A stretch of DNA of 64,000 bases from Pseudomonas morbosilactucae (GTDB lineage Bacteria; Pseudomonadota; Gammaproteobacteria; Pseudomonadales; Pseudomonadaceae), in assembly GCF_023241715.1 (NCBI RefSeq), contig NZ_JALQCW010000049.1, positions 18,946 through 82,945 on the forward strand, written 5' to 3'. Numbering within the stretch: the stretch's first letter is position 1; each line of letters starts with the position of its first letter. The notes below the pieces were generated by a model. The model was given only the letters and a program-made list of their open reading frames with translations. It searched no databases and was not told where the DNA came from. Position numbers and translations under genes: made by a program. Positions 52,373 through 60,758 of this stretch are shown here, piece after piece.

Positions 52373-53431
52373 TTACGCAGAAGCCGGCTTCTGGGTTTTC
52401 GCCGGGGAGGGGTTGGCGTCAAAGGTATGGGGTGGCGCCACCGCCAAGGTGGTGACCGACCCCTGCTCGGACAGCGTGTAGGTGACCTTGGAAATCAGCA
52501 GGTCCTGATCGAAACCCAGCACCGGGTCGATCACTCGCACCAGGGTGTTGTGCCGCCACAAATCACCGTTGGCCTGGCGCCAGCCCTGGACCCGGTAGAC
52601 AGTGCTCAGGGCCTTGCCGGCGCGGCTCACGCTTTCCCAGTTGGCCCGTTGCTGGGCCAGTTCCGGGCTTAACTGGGCGGCTTCGCTGATCACCGTGATG
52701 CGTTTGCGCAGGACCTTGGGGTCCTTGGCCTGGCCAAACACCTCGCTGACCGCCGCACCGCTTTTCTGGTCGCTGCCCTTGTGCTGGCCAATCACCCGGT
52801 ACTCGGAGAACTGGCTGCTGAAATCCATCGCGGCCTGGGCCGAGAGGATGTTCTTGCCCAGCTCCAGCACGTCGCTGGCGCGCCCGCCACTGCCTGGCGC
52901 CGCCAGCAGCAAATTGCCTTCGGCATCGTCGGTGGAGAACACCCGGTACAGGGTCAGCAGGCGATCGATGGACGCGAACACCGTCTCCCCCGGGACAATG
53001 CTGTGGGTGTGCAACTTGCTGGTGGGCGCAATCTCGCTGCGCACGCCCACCCCGTAAGTGCCGGCCAGGGCCCGCACGATGCTCAGCAGGTCTTGCTGGC
53101 GCCACTGCCCAGGCTGGTTGAGCGCCGCGCAGTCCACCAGGTCCTGGGTCAGCGAACTGCCCTGGATGCTCAGGCTGATCTGCTTGTCGTCATAGCTGAT
53201 GGGCGCCTTGAACACATAGCCGTTGAGCACCAGGTCGCAACCGATGCGCACCTGGCAACGCGCCCCGGGCAGGATCCGCACCGGCTGGTCCTGCCCCGGC
53301 CACTGCCAGGTGATGGTCAGGCTGAAGGTGCGAAACTGCCGCTCCAGATCAGCGCTGATCTCGACACTTTTCCAGCCGCTGTACTCAAGGCCATCCACGG
53401 TCAGGGTGACGATATTGGCCAATTCATCCAT
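52373..53431 (-). CDS. Baseplate hub protein (Mu Gp44 / GpP-like)
   Basis: 352 residues. It belongs to the Mu GpP/late-control-D-like hub group: NIVTLTVDGLEYSGWKSVEI, GQWRQQDLLSIVRALAGTYG and the end LISKVTYTLSEQGSVTTLAV. It forms the central hub between tube and spike. It is the second hub-type protein in the window, the other being GpD at 59447. Confidence 0.87.
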   Translation of the reverse strand: MDELANIVTLTVDGLEYSGWKSVEISADLERQFRTFSLTITWQWPGQDQPVRILPGARCQVRIGCDLVLNGYVFKAPISYDDKQISLSIQGSSLTQDLVDCAALNQPGQWRQQDLLSIVRALAGTYGVGVRSEIAPTSKLHTHSIVPGETVFASIDRLLTLYRVFSTDDAEGNLLLAAPGSGGRASDVLELGKNILSAQAAMDFSSQFSEYRVIGQHKGSDQKSGAAVSEVFGQAKDPKVLRKRITVISEAAQLSPELAQQRANWESVSRAGKALSTVYRVQGWRQANGDLWRHNTLVRVIDPVLGFDQDLLISKVTYTLSEQGSVTTLAVAPPHTFDANPSPAKTQKPASA

Positions 53432-53434
53432 GAC

Positions 53435-54679
53435 TTACTCCCGCGCCACTTGCACGTCAGCCGGTGGTAGAAAGCCCGGATGGGCCACCCGATTGCGCTG
53501 TACTACTTCACCCACCCGGGTGGCATCGGCAAAGCGCTGATAGGCCAGGACCAGGGCCGGCATGCTCTGCTTGGGGCTGAGGCTGATCAGCCGCACCCCC
53601 GACGAAGCCACGGCATTGAGGTGCGACTGCAATTGCTGGCGCAGGGTATTGAGCACTTGGTAATGCACCGCGTCGGCCTTGAGCGCGGCTTGCCAGATCA
53701 CCTCGTTGACCCGCTCGCGCAGGGCCAGCACATCGTCGGCCACCGGCACTTGCAAACGCTGCACCGGCTGGGCCGCCTGCTGCGCCACGGACGGCGTGGT
53801 GGTCAGTTTCACCACCGGCGTGGCCACCGGCATCGCTGCCGCCAACCGAGCCATCTGCACCAGCAGCACGTCCTGGACCAGGTTGGCCACGGCCTGGGCG
53901 GTGGCGGTGCTGTCCTTGCCGGTGGTCAGTTTCGGCACGTCGACCTGCTTGGCCGACTCCACTTGCTGGGACAGGTCGGCGAGCATTTTGCGGTAGCCGT
54001 CGCGGGCAAAATCCTCAAGCCCGCGGACGTCTTCCAGCAGCCCGTTGAACGCGGTGCTCAACTCCTTGGGCAGCGCCTTGACCGCCTTGACCAGGGCCGT
54101 GACGTCCCCATACAGCTCGATCAGCGGCTTGAACTCCTTCTGGATGACTTCGAAGACCTGGGTCAGACCCTTGCGCAGCTCCTCGATCCCGACCCGCGCC
54201 AGTTTGATCAAGGCCATCGCCTGCTCAAAGCGCAGCACCGCCGCGCCCAGCAGGCGGTCACTGGCCACCAGCAACTGCTGCTGGGTGTTGACCGCCGCCA
54301 CCGGAAACGGCAGCGGCGGTGCGGGGTAGAACTTCAGGCTGAAGGTCACCAGCCCGCCGTCCTGGCGGGTCTGGGTCATCTCGCATTCACCGACCTTGAC
54401 CTGCATCCGCCCCAACCAGGGATGAACCAGCTCACCACTGCCCTGCTCCAGCGCCTGGAGCAACTGGTCACGCTGCTCCAGGCAATTGGCGCCGACCACA
54501 AAGGCCGTCAGGTCGTGGATTTTTGTCTGCTGGCCCAAGCCTTCGAAAAACGCCTGATCGCGCTGGGGATACTCGTGCAACTGGCCTTTGCGGCCCACCG
54601 GGGTTTTCGCCGTGTCGACCCAAAAGGCCACACCGCGAAAGGACGCCGGCAACAAACGATCACGCCAGTTATCAGGCAT
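53435..54679 (-). CDS. DNA-circularisation N-terminal-domain protein (Mu Gp43-like)
   Basis: 414 residues from ATG 54679. The N-terminal domain is WRDRLLPASFRGVAFWVDTA and GRKGQLHEYPQRDQAFFEGL, known as the DNA circulation domain (Mu gp43). It is a tail/baseplate protein; the family name is historical. A long helical part fills the rest. It overlaps the tape measure gene stop by 8 bases. Confidence 0.87.
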   Translation of the reverse strand: MPDNWRDRLLPASFRGVAFWVDTAKTPVGRKGQLHEYPQRDQAFFEGLGQQTKIHDLTAFVVGANCLEQRDQLLQALEQGSGELVHPWLGRMQVKVGECEMTQTRQDGGLVTFSLKFYPAPPLPFPVAAVNTQQQLLVASDRLLGAAVLRFEQAMALIKLARVGIEELRKGLTQVFEVIQKEFKPLIELYGDVTALVKAVKALPKELSTAFNGLLEDVRGLEDFARDGYRKMLADLSQQVESAKQVDVPKLTTGKDSTATAQAVANLVQDVLLVQMARLAAAMPVATPVVKLTTTPSVAQQAAQPVQRLQVPVADDVLALRERVNEVIWQAALKADAVHYQVLNTLRQQLQSHLNAVASSGVRLISLSPKQSMPALVLAYQRFADATRVGEVVQRNRVAHPGFLPPADVQVARE

Positions 54680-56264
54680 AGGAACCTCCCAGGGAAAGTG
54701 AGCGATAACCAATGGTCGAGGCCACGCTCAGGCCGGGTTGATTGGTCTTGGCCTGTTCGGCGCGCAGGCCTGCCGGTGCGTTTTCAAAGCGCAGGGTCAA
54801 CCCGCCCTCCAACTGCGCACGGTTATTCATCGCCAGCTGTTGCAGCAACGAGCTGGAGCTTTGTGGCAACGAACTGGACAGGGCCAAACCGCTGGAGGCC
54901 TGATCGGCGTCCTTGCGGAAAAAACCAGGCACTTGAGCACCGCCTTCGGCATCGGAACCTTGTGAACCAAAGAAGCCTCGTACACTGCTGCCGGCCTTCT
55001 CCATCAAGCCGCCTATGCCGCTGATGGCCTCCCTGATAGGCGCCAGCACCACCTCGAGCTGCTCTCCCCAACCGACAAACCATGCGATCAGCGCGTCCCA
55101 ATAGGCGCTCACCATTTCCACAGGCGACCAGTCGAACAACGACTTGAAGGTGTCCATGAACGCTGAGGCCATTCCCTTCAGGGACTCCCAGAGCCCGGTA
55201 AAGTAAGCACCCAGCGAGTCCCAGATGCCCGTGATCAGGACCATCGGATTCCAGGAGAACCCTGCCTTCAACTCATCGAAGAGACCCAACGCCTGGGTCT
55301 TGATCTGCTGCCAGGTCTGACTGAAAAAGCCCGTAACCGTTGCCCAGTTGTTGATCAGCAACATCGTCGGCGTCCAGCTGAAAAACTCCTTAAGCGTTTC
55401 CTTGACCTGCACGGCAGCGGCGGGAATCCGCTTCAGGATGCCGATCAGAAAACCACTGAGGTCGCCCCAAAGCCCTGCAAGCACCGCTTTCGGCGACCAA
55501 TTAAACAGGGCCTTGAATTCAGCCCAGCCCTTATCCACTGCAGCGCCAATAGACGCCCATAGACCGGAAAAAAACTCCGTCACAGAAGCCCACCCACTGA
55601 CCAGCGTTTCAACCGGGCTCCACTCGAGCGCGCTTTTGATCCGGTCCCAATTCGCGACTATCAGCCCTGCCACAACCGCTACCACCGCCGCCGCGATCCC
55701 CAAGGGAGACGCCAGCACACCAAACACCGTAGCAGCCCCCATTGCAGCGGCAGTCACCACCACAAACGCCACAGCGGCGGCGGCCAAGCCTTCAACCAGT
55801 GACGGGTTGTTCGCTACAAATTCGCCGATGCTGGTCAGCATCGGCTGCAGGCCCGTCACCATGTTGTTAATGGCTGGCAACAAGGCGCTACCGATATTCT
55901 TGGAGATGCCCTCGACGGCCTCATCGAACTGTTTAAGGTTCTTCGCCGTATCCCCGAGCGCACCCTTGGAGTTTTTCTGCCCCAAAGACTTGGCATGGGC
56001 CACGGCCAGCTCATTCTCGGCCTTGATCGCCGCCTGCACGCCCGTTACAAAGGGCGCAATCAACCCTGTACCCGAAACCAGCGACGAAAAATTCAGGTCG
56101 CCTAGTCCGTTATCGTCCATGTGTTCCCTGAACTTGCTGACCTGTAGACGTACCCCGGTCAGTTCGTAATCCAGCGTCTTGGCGTCAGCCGCCGCAGCGG
56201 CCGCGATGGCGGCCACCGGTTGACTGGTTTTACTCCCACTCGTTTTCTTTGATTTGTTCGCCAT
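54672..56264 (-). CDS. Tail tape measure protein of the Mu-like module, with 41-residue repeats
   Basis: 530 residues from ATG 56264, just overlapping the stop of the upstream frame (TGATG). Residues about 155-207 are very hydrophobic. After them come five consecutive 41-residue units (about 213-417), each starting [LF]-x-W-[STN]-P and containing W at position 13 and [FL][FL] near 19-20. Tape measures set tail length. Its length is well below the 770 of the other tape measure. The end (GSSVRGFFGSQGSDAEGGAQ) is flexible. Confidence 0.85.
   Translation of the reverse strand: MANKSKKTSGSKTSQPVAAIAAAAAADAKTLDYELTGVRLQVSKFREHMDDNGLGDLNFSSLVSGTGLIAPFVTGVQAAIKAENELAVAHAKSLGQKNSKGALGDTAKNLKQFDEAVEGISKNIGSALLPAINNMVTGLQPMLTSIGEFVANNPSLVEGLAAAAVAFVVVTAAAMGAATVFGVLASPLGIAAAVVAVVAGLIVANWDRIKSALEWSPVETLVSGWASVTEFFSGLWASIGAAVDKGWAEFKALFNWSPKAVLAGLWGDLSGFLIGILKRIPAAAVQVKETLKEFFSWTPTMLLINNWATVTGFFSQTWQQIKTQALGLFDELKAGFSWNPMVLITGIWDSLGAYFTGLWESLKGMASAFMDTFKSLFDWSPVEMVSAYWDALIAWFVGWGEQLEVVLAPIREAISGIGGLMEKAGSSVRGFFGSQGSDAEGGAQVPGFFRKDADQASSGLALSSSLPQSSSSLLQQLAMNNRAQLEGGLTLRFENAPAGLRAEQAKTNQPGLSVASTIGYRSLSLGGSYA
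55014..55628 (-). repeat. Five tandem 41-codon repeats in the tape measure gene
   Basis: Units begin LEWSPVETLV, FNWSPKAVLA, FSWTPTMLLI, FSWNPMVLIT and FDWSPVEMVS at exact 41-residue spacing. The repeat is visible in protein, while the DNA has diverged. Confidence 0.85.
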
Positions 56265-56691
56265 CACTGCACCTGCTGCATCGCATTGATCCGTTGCGCG
56301 TGCTCCAGGGATTCCCGGAGCACATCCAGTGGCCTGGCCATCATCTGTTCGGGGTCAACCTTCCAGAACCAGGCCAGGTCATAGGCGACAGCGATCAGGT
56401 CGGCGATGGCTGCGATGCCGCACTCATGAAAAAACTCGCCACCGCCCAGCTCAGGGCGTTGAGGTCGGCCAGGTCCAGTTGGTTGACCGAAGACGGTGGA
56501 ATGCCGGCGCACACCGCGATGTATTTGGCGGCGATGTCCATGTCCAGGCTGACTTCTTCGCTCTTGTCGATCTTGTACGGCAGCGCCTTGATCGCCCGCA
56601 CTTCCTGCACCGTGGGGCGGCGCAGGGTGAGTTCGCTCAAGGGCTCGCCGTGGGCATCGATCGGCACGTGCAGCTTCACGATGTTGCTCAT
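56264..56691 (-). CDS. Tail assembly chaperone, frameshifted long form (Gp41-Gp42 fusion)
   Basis: Predicted -1 frameshift product. Reading from ATG 56691, the zero frame meets AGT TTT TTC; slipping back one base at T-TTT-TTC (56434-56428) continues FFHECGIAAIADLIAVAYDL to the stop at 56264. The added part (AWFWKVDPEQMMARPLDVLR) has no start of its own with a ribosome site. It is the usual G/GT arrangement of long-tailed phages, seen also in Mu gp41/gp42. Confidence 0.75.
56395..56691 (-). CDS. Tail assembly chaperone, short form (Mu Gp41-like)
   Basis: 98 residues. The tail assembly chaperone family: VKLHVPIDAHGEPLSELTLR, RPTVQEVRAIKALPYKIDKS and VNQLDLADLNALSWAVASFF. It binds the tape measure and recruits tube protein during tail assembly. 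It overlaps the tube gene stop by 4 bases (ATGA). Its last part covers the frameshift site. Confidence 0.9.
   Translation of the reverse strand: MSNIVKLHVPIDAHGEPLSELTLRRPTVQEVRAIKALPYKIDKSEEVSLDMDIAAKYIAVCAGIPPSSVNQLDLADLNALSWAVASFFMSAASQPSPT
56428..56434 (-). promoter_or_regulatory. Programmed -1 frameshift heptamer T TTT TTC
   Basis: On the minus strand AG-T-TTT-TTC-ATG. TTT and TTC are zero-frame codons, fitting X-XXY-YYZ. It connects the Gp41-like frame to the Gp42-like frame. Confidence 0.75.
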
Positions 56692-57035
56692 TGCCAGGTC
56701 CCCTTCTGCCCTTCGAAATTCAGCTCGATGGTGGCGTCATCGCCCTTGGCCACCGGCTCGTCCACCAGGTAGGCGCCGGCCAGCACATAGACTTTGCCGT
56801 TGGCGAATTCGCAGGTGACGGTCATGTCGGAACCGGCGATCAGCTGCTTGAGTGGAAAGTCCGGGGTGTGCAACGCCGTGACCTTGAAGGACGGGGTGAG
56901 GTCGGTTTCCTTGTAGAAACCCGGAACCACGGTTTCCCGTTTGACGGCCATCAGCGGAGCCTCGCAGCCGCCGTTGATGGTCAGTTGAGCGCCGTCCACT
57001 TTGACGTAGCAGGTGCCCGCAATCAGTTGACCCAT
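56688..57035 (-). CDS. Tail tube protein (Mu GpM-like)
   Basis: 115 residues. Phage tail tube family of the Mu type: GQLIAGTCYVKVDGAQLTIN, FKVTALHTPDFPLKQLIAGS and VTCEFANGKVYVLAGAYLVD. It polymerises into the inner tube driven into target cells. Placed directly after the sheath gene, as expected. Confidence 0.93.
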   Translation of the reverse strand: MGQLIAGTCYVKVDGAQLTINGGCEAPLMAVKRETVVPGFYKETDLTPSFKVTALHTPDFPLKQLIAGSDMTVTCEFANGKVYVLAGAYLVDEPVAKGDDATIELNFEGQKGTWQ

Positions 57036-57099
57036 GATGTTTCTCCCAAAAAATAAGCCCGCTCAAGGCGGGCTGAAAAGACGCAGTGCGGTCGGCGGT

Positions 57100-58596
57100 T
57101 CAGGCCGCAGCGTCGTACTGCAGACGGAACTGGTTGAGCAGCGCGAAGACCCGCAGGCCATTGATGTAGTCCGGCGGGAACAGCACGTTGACTCGGCTCG
57201 GGTCCTGCACGTCGCGCTCGACGATCAGGTGCTCGGCGAACAGCTCGGCGTTCTCCACGTGGCCTTCCAGTTCCAGCTTGGCGTACTGGGCAATCAGCTC
57301 ACCGCGAATGGTGCTCGGGGTGACGATGGGCTGGCCGGCGCCGAAACGGGTGCCGTCGGCGGCCAACTTGTGGCGCCCGTACTTGCTGGTAATCACGCTT
57401 TGCAGGCGGCGCACGATAAACGCCGACTGGTGCATGGTTTCGCTGTCCAGGTAGGAGTTGTCGGCCTGGCCGTAGGCGTTCTTCTGGTAGGTGGTGATCG
57501 AACGCTGGATGCGCACGTAACCGCCTTCGTAATACGCCGTGGCGATGCCGTAATTGAGCAGCGACTGACGCTCGGTCAGGGTGAAACGCTCGCTGGCGGG
57601 GGCCGGATCGACACCGGGCAGGCTGCCGCTTTGGGTCGGACGGCTGGCGTCTGCGGAGATAAACACCGCGGTGCGCGCCGCCAAGGCTGCCGCCTGGACC
57701 CACACCGGTTGCGGAACGCCGATTTCCAGGGCCTGGATGGTGACGTGCTGGTCGTTGCGTGCCTGGCCAGCAATCACCAGGGTGCCGACGGTGCCGCGCT
57801 TGGCGCTGTAGACGTGGCCGAACAGTTGCTTGGCCCAGGACCAGCGGCCGGTGCTGTCGTCCATCACACCTTGCCAGGCGTTCAGGCTGGCGGTGTCGGT
57901 CCAGGGCATGCAGATGAACTCGAAGGGCTCGTCACCCAGGGCCGCCAGGGCCGCGACCTGGTCCGGCACACCGGTGCCACCGGCCATCTTGCCGACCACC
58001 AGGGTCAGGCCGGCCGGCGTCTCTTCGCCATTGCTCTTGCCCAGGCGATTGAACTGCAGGCTGATGTCGTTACCGCTGTCGCCGGTCCATTTGGCGCTCA
58101 GGGTCACGGTGGCGTCCACGACAGCCGCGGTCACCGGCAGATCCACGGCCGCATTGATTTTCAGGGCCAGGGCGCTGGCGGCCTGGGCGGCGGTGGCGCC
58201 ACTGACGATGGACGCCTGCACCCGCACGCCACCGACGTACAGATTGAGCAGGCCGCTTTCGCTGGCGGCGCCGGTGATCTTCACCTCGGCCTTGGCCACG
58301 CTGCCTTCAGTGCTGTGCAGCGGCAGGCACCAGATCTCGCCCACCGGGTCGGTCTTGCGCCAGGTTTCGTACATCGAGGCAAGCATCGAACCCTGCCCGC
58401 CGATGCTCTTGGCCAGGGCCACGCTGGACACCAGCACCAGCTTGCCGAGGTCGTCACTGGCTTGATTGTCATTGACCTGGGCGACCAGCAAGCGGCGCAT
58501 GGCCGACGAGGCGCTATTGGCAGCCGAGTTGTCCATCTCGGCGTAGAACAGCGGTACACGGATGTCCGCCGGGATATTGCTGAAACCGATCGCCAT
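57100..58596 (-). CDS. Contractile tail sheath protein (Mu GpL-like)
   Basis: 498 residues from ATG 58596. The opening IGFSNIPADIRVPLFYAEMD is the Mu-type sheath start, with GVPDQVAALAALGDEPFEFI in the centre and VNVLFPPDYINGLRVFALLN at the C-terminus. It forms the contractile outer cylinder. The ATG overlaps the DUF2635 stop by one base. Its presence makes this an R-type (contractile) particle. Confidence 0.94.
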   Translation of the reverse strand: MAIGFSNIPADIRVPLFYAEMDNSAANSASSAMRRLLVAQVNDNQASDDLGKLVLVSSVALAKSIGGQGSMLASMYETWRKTDPVGEIWCLPLHSTEGSVAKAEVKITGAASESGLLNLYVGGVRVQASIVSGATAAQAASALALKINAAVDLPVTAAVVDATVTLSAKWTGDSGNDISLQFNRLGKSNGEETPAGLTLVVGKMAGGTGVPDQVAALAALGDEPFEFICMPWTDTASLNAWQGVMDDSTGRWSWAKQLFGHVYSAKRGTVGTLVIAGQARNDQHVTIQALEIGVPQPVWVQAAALAARTAVFISADASRPTQSGSLPGVDPAPASERFTLTERQSLLNYGIATAYYEGGYVRIQRSITTYQKNAYGQADNSYLDSETMHQSAFIVRRLQSVITSKYGRHKLAADGTRFGAGQPIVTPSTIRGELIAQYAKLELEGHVENAELFAEHLIVERDVQDPSRVNVLFPPDYINGLRVFALLNQFRLQYDAAA

Positions 58597-58778
58597 TATT
58601 TGGCTCCTTGAGATTTCGCCGTCTTCACGGCTTTGGTGGTGATATCGCCATCGGCCAGACGTCGGCGCCACCAGGCGCTGTCCGACACTTCACGGCCCGA
58701 GGCCGGCAGCAGGTCGCCGGCCTCCGGGTCCGGTACGGCACGGCCGGCGACCGGCAGCACAGTGATGCGTTTGCTCAT
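58596..58778 (-). CDS. DUF2635 family small tail protein (Mu Gp38-like)
   Basis: 60 residues. The start RITVLPVAGRAVPDPEAGDL and VSDSAWWRRRLADGDITTKA are typical of DUF2635. It always lies just before the sheath in Mu-like tail modules; role unknown. It overlaps the Gp37-like gene by 4 bases. Confidence 0.9.
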   Translation of the reverse strand: MSKRITVLPVAGRAVPDPEAGDLLPASGREVSDSAWWRRRLADGDITTKAVKTAKSQGAK

Positions 58779-59359
58779 TGCGTTAGCTCTCCTGAAAAAC
58801 TCAGTTCCAGGCGCCCGTCAGGCCCTGGACGTTTCAAGTTGGGGTCGGCCGGGTCGATGGCATCGACCCGCACCGTGACCCCGGTAAAAGACGGCAAGCC
58901 GTCCAGTTCGCGCTCGTGCCAGGTTTCCGCCGGTTGGCTGGACAGGTTGCGTCCCAGTTGGAACTCGGCGAAAAAAACCAGGCGATACAGCAAGCGGTTG
59001 GCGTTGAGGGACACCCGCTCACCGCCGTCGTATTCGATGGGGTTGTACTCGGCACTCGGCTTGAAGCCGACCAGGGCCAGCCAGAGTTCGGCGCGCAGGT
59101 CGTGGAGCTGGTCCAGGACCTGCTGCGGGTTGCCGGCGTCCAGCAGCAGGAGCACTTCGAAGCGGTCGCGGATGCTCTGGCGATGGGCGTTTTGGGCACT
59201 GTTGGCAGTGGCCAGGTCGTTGCTCGGGGCGATGTACGCCGCCGGTACCGGTTGCGTGGTGTGACTGGTCAGGCTGTCGAGGTCGACGCCGGCCAGGATG
59301 CGCCCAGCGAGGCTGGGGCAGTGATTTTGCAGCTGATCGAAAACAGCGCTGAGTTTCAT
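58775..59359 (-). CDS. Tail terminator-like protein (Mu Gp37-like)
   Basis: 194 residues from ATG 59359. LAGVDLDSLTSHTTQPVPAA, YIAPSNDLATANSAQNAHRQ and IRDRFEVLLLLDAGNPQQVL fit the Gp37 family, thought to cap or terminate the tail tube. It is the first gene of the Mu-like module. It starts 87 bases after the GpD stop of the P2-like module. Confidence 0.87.
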   Translation of the reverse strand: MKLSAVFDQLQNHCPSLAGRILAGVDLDSLTSHTTQPVPAAYIAPSNDLATANSAQNAHRQSIRDRFEVLLLLDAGNPQQVLDQLHDLRAELWLALVGFKPSAEYNPIEYDGGERVSLNANRLLYRLVFFAEFQLGRNLSSQPAETWHERELDGLPSFTGVTVRVDAIDPADPNLKRPGPDGRLELSFSGELTQ

Positions 59360-59446
59360 CGAGAGACTCCTGCGGGTTGGCCGCATCACAAGGGGGAATA
59401 ACGCGCGGGCTCTAGGCCAAGCCGAATAAGCGCCCGACGAGCCGGC

Positions 59447-60490
59447 TTACCGCGGCAGCACTTTGAGCGGCTTGCTGGCGGGCTTTTTCTTGCCCGCAGC
59501 CTTGGCCTTGCCTTGCTTGCCGGCGTTGCACTCGACCGTGGTGCTCCACCCGGACGGGTTGAACAACTGCTCGACCGAGTCCAGCAGGTACTGGCCATCG
59601 AGCCCGTCCTTGAAGCCCTGGGCGTTGATCATGCGTTCCGCAAACAGGTCGGTACGCCCGGGCATGTCCAGGCGCAGGCTGGCGGTGCTGCGGTTGAACG
59701 CCGCCAGGCGCGCACTGGCCGCCTGCTCGGCGGCGGCCTTGTTCGGGTAGAGGTGCCGATCGGTATGCACGGACGGCACACCGGCGGGCGACTGGCTGTT
59801 ACGCAGGTCGACGACCTTGAGTTCTCCGGTCTTTTTGTCCTGGTGCTTGGTCTGCACCGCCTTTTGCGTGCTGCCGTCGCTCAGGCGGAATTGATAGCGG
59901 TTCACGTCGCGGCGGGTGACTGTAACCACCCCCAACACCTTGCCGCTGGCACTCAACCCGGCCTGGCGGGGCAACACCAGCAACTTGCCTTCAGCCACCT
60001 TGGCGGTGCAGTCGTATTGCCGGGCCAGGCGGGTGATGAAGTTGAAGTCGGACTCATTGAGTTGATCGACCCGCGGCACCTTGGTGGCGACCGGGCACAA
60101 GGGCGTCCAGCCGTTACGAACCGCCAGGTCATGGACAATCTGCTGCAACGGGACGTTTTCCCAACTGCCACTGCGGGTGGTCTTGCCACTGCCGCGCATG
60201 TCGCTGGCCTTGCCGCGGATCTCGATAGAGTCCGGCGGCCCCGTCACCACCACCTCATCCACCGTGTAGCGCCCGAGGCGGGTCAGCGGCAGGCCGGCGT
60301 AGCCCATGAACACCTCAATGATGGCGCCACGCTTAGGCAACGCCACGGCGCCGTCGCGGTCATCGATACGCAGCTCGAATTCATCCGACTCCATCCCGGG
60401 CTTGTCCGTCGTGCGCAGCGTCAGCAGCCGGTCGTTGATCAGGGCGGTGATGTCCCGGCCGTCGGCAACGATTCGAAACTCTGGGGTCAT
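59447..60490 (-). CDS. Late control D family protein (P2 GpD-like hub)
   Basis: 347 residues from ATG 60490. P2 gpD family: TPEFRIVADGRDITALINDR, SDEFELRIDDRDGAVALPKR, GSGKTTRSGSWENVPLQQIV and LNESDFNFITRLARQYDCTA. It is the tail hub protein that pairs with the GpV spike. The Lys-rich C-terminus is unstructured. It is the last gene of the P2-like module; no lysozyme follows, unlike in R-pyocins. Confidence 0.93.
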   Translation of the reverse strand: MTPEFRIVADGRDITALINDRLLTLRTTDKPGMESDEFELRIDDRDGAVALPKRGAIIEVFMGYAGLPLTRLGRYTVDEVVVTGPPDSIEIRGKASDMRGSGKTTRSGSWENVPLQQIVHDLAVRNGWTPLCPVATKVPRVDQLNESDFNFITRLARQYDCTAKVAEGKLLVLPRQAGLSASGKVLGVVTVTRRDVNRYQFRLSDGSTQKAVQTKHQDKKTGELKVVDLRNSQSPAGVPSVHTDRHLYPNKAAAEQAASARLAAFNRSTASLRLDMPGRTDLFAERMINAQGFKDGLDGQYLLDSVEQLFNPSGWSTTVECNAGKQGKAKAAGKKKPASKPLKVLPR

Positions 60491-60551
60491 GGCCCACGCT
60501 CCAGAAAAAGAAAACCCCACACGCGGTGGGGTCTGTGGGTGGGGCTGGCAA

Positions 60552-60758
60552 TCAGTCCCACAGTTGAACCAAGGCCTGTGCCTGGTTCGGCAAGACGGGC
60601 AGCACGATCAATACCCCGGCCCGAAACGGCTGTGCTTCGTCGGCCAAGCCTTGGTTGGCATCCAACACCGCCTCGACACTGCCATTGAGGTGCCCGTAGT
60701 ACTGCTGGCACAGCGTATCGAGCAGGTCCCCGTCAGACGTTCTGCAGGTCGTCGCCAT
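60552..60758 (-). CDS. Tail protein X (P2 GpX-like)
   Basis: 68 residues. A LysM-like GpX fold: DGDLLDTLCQQYYGHLNGSV and EAVLDANQGLADEAQPFRAG. It is a baseplate connector. It overlaps the GpU gene by 26 bases and lies 61 bases before GpD. Confidence 0.92.
   Translation of the reverse strand: MATTCRTSDGDLLDTLCQQYYGHLNGSVEAVLDANQGLADEAQPFRAGVLIVLPVLPNQAQALVQLWD

Noticed and set aside
53480..55024. 514-codon plus-strand frame within the tailocin cluster
   Set aside because: Antisense to the Gp43-like and tape measure genes, His/Gln-rich, no domain. All tailocin genes run on the minus strand.
57034..58611. 525-codon plus-strand frame opposite the sheath gene
   Set aside because: Shadow of the sheath gene, which is recognised with confidence.
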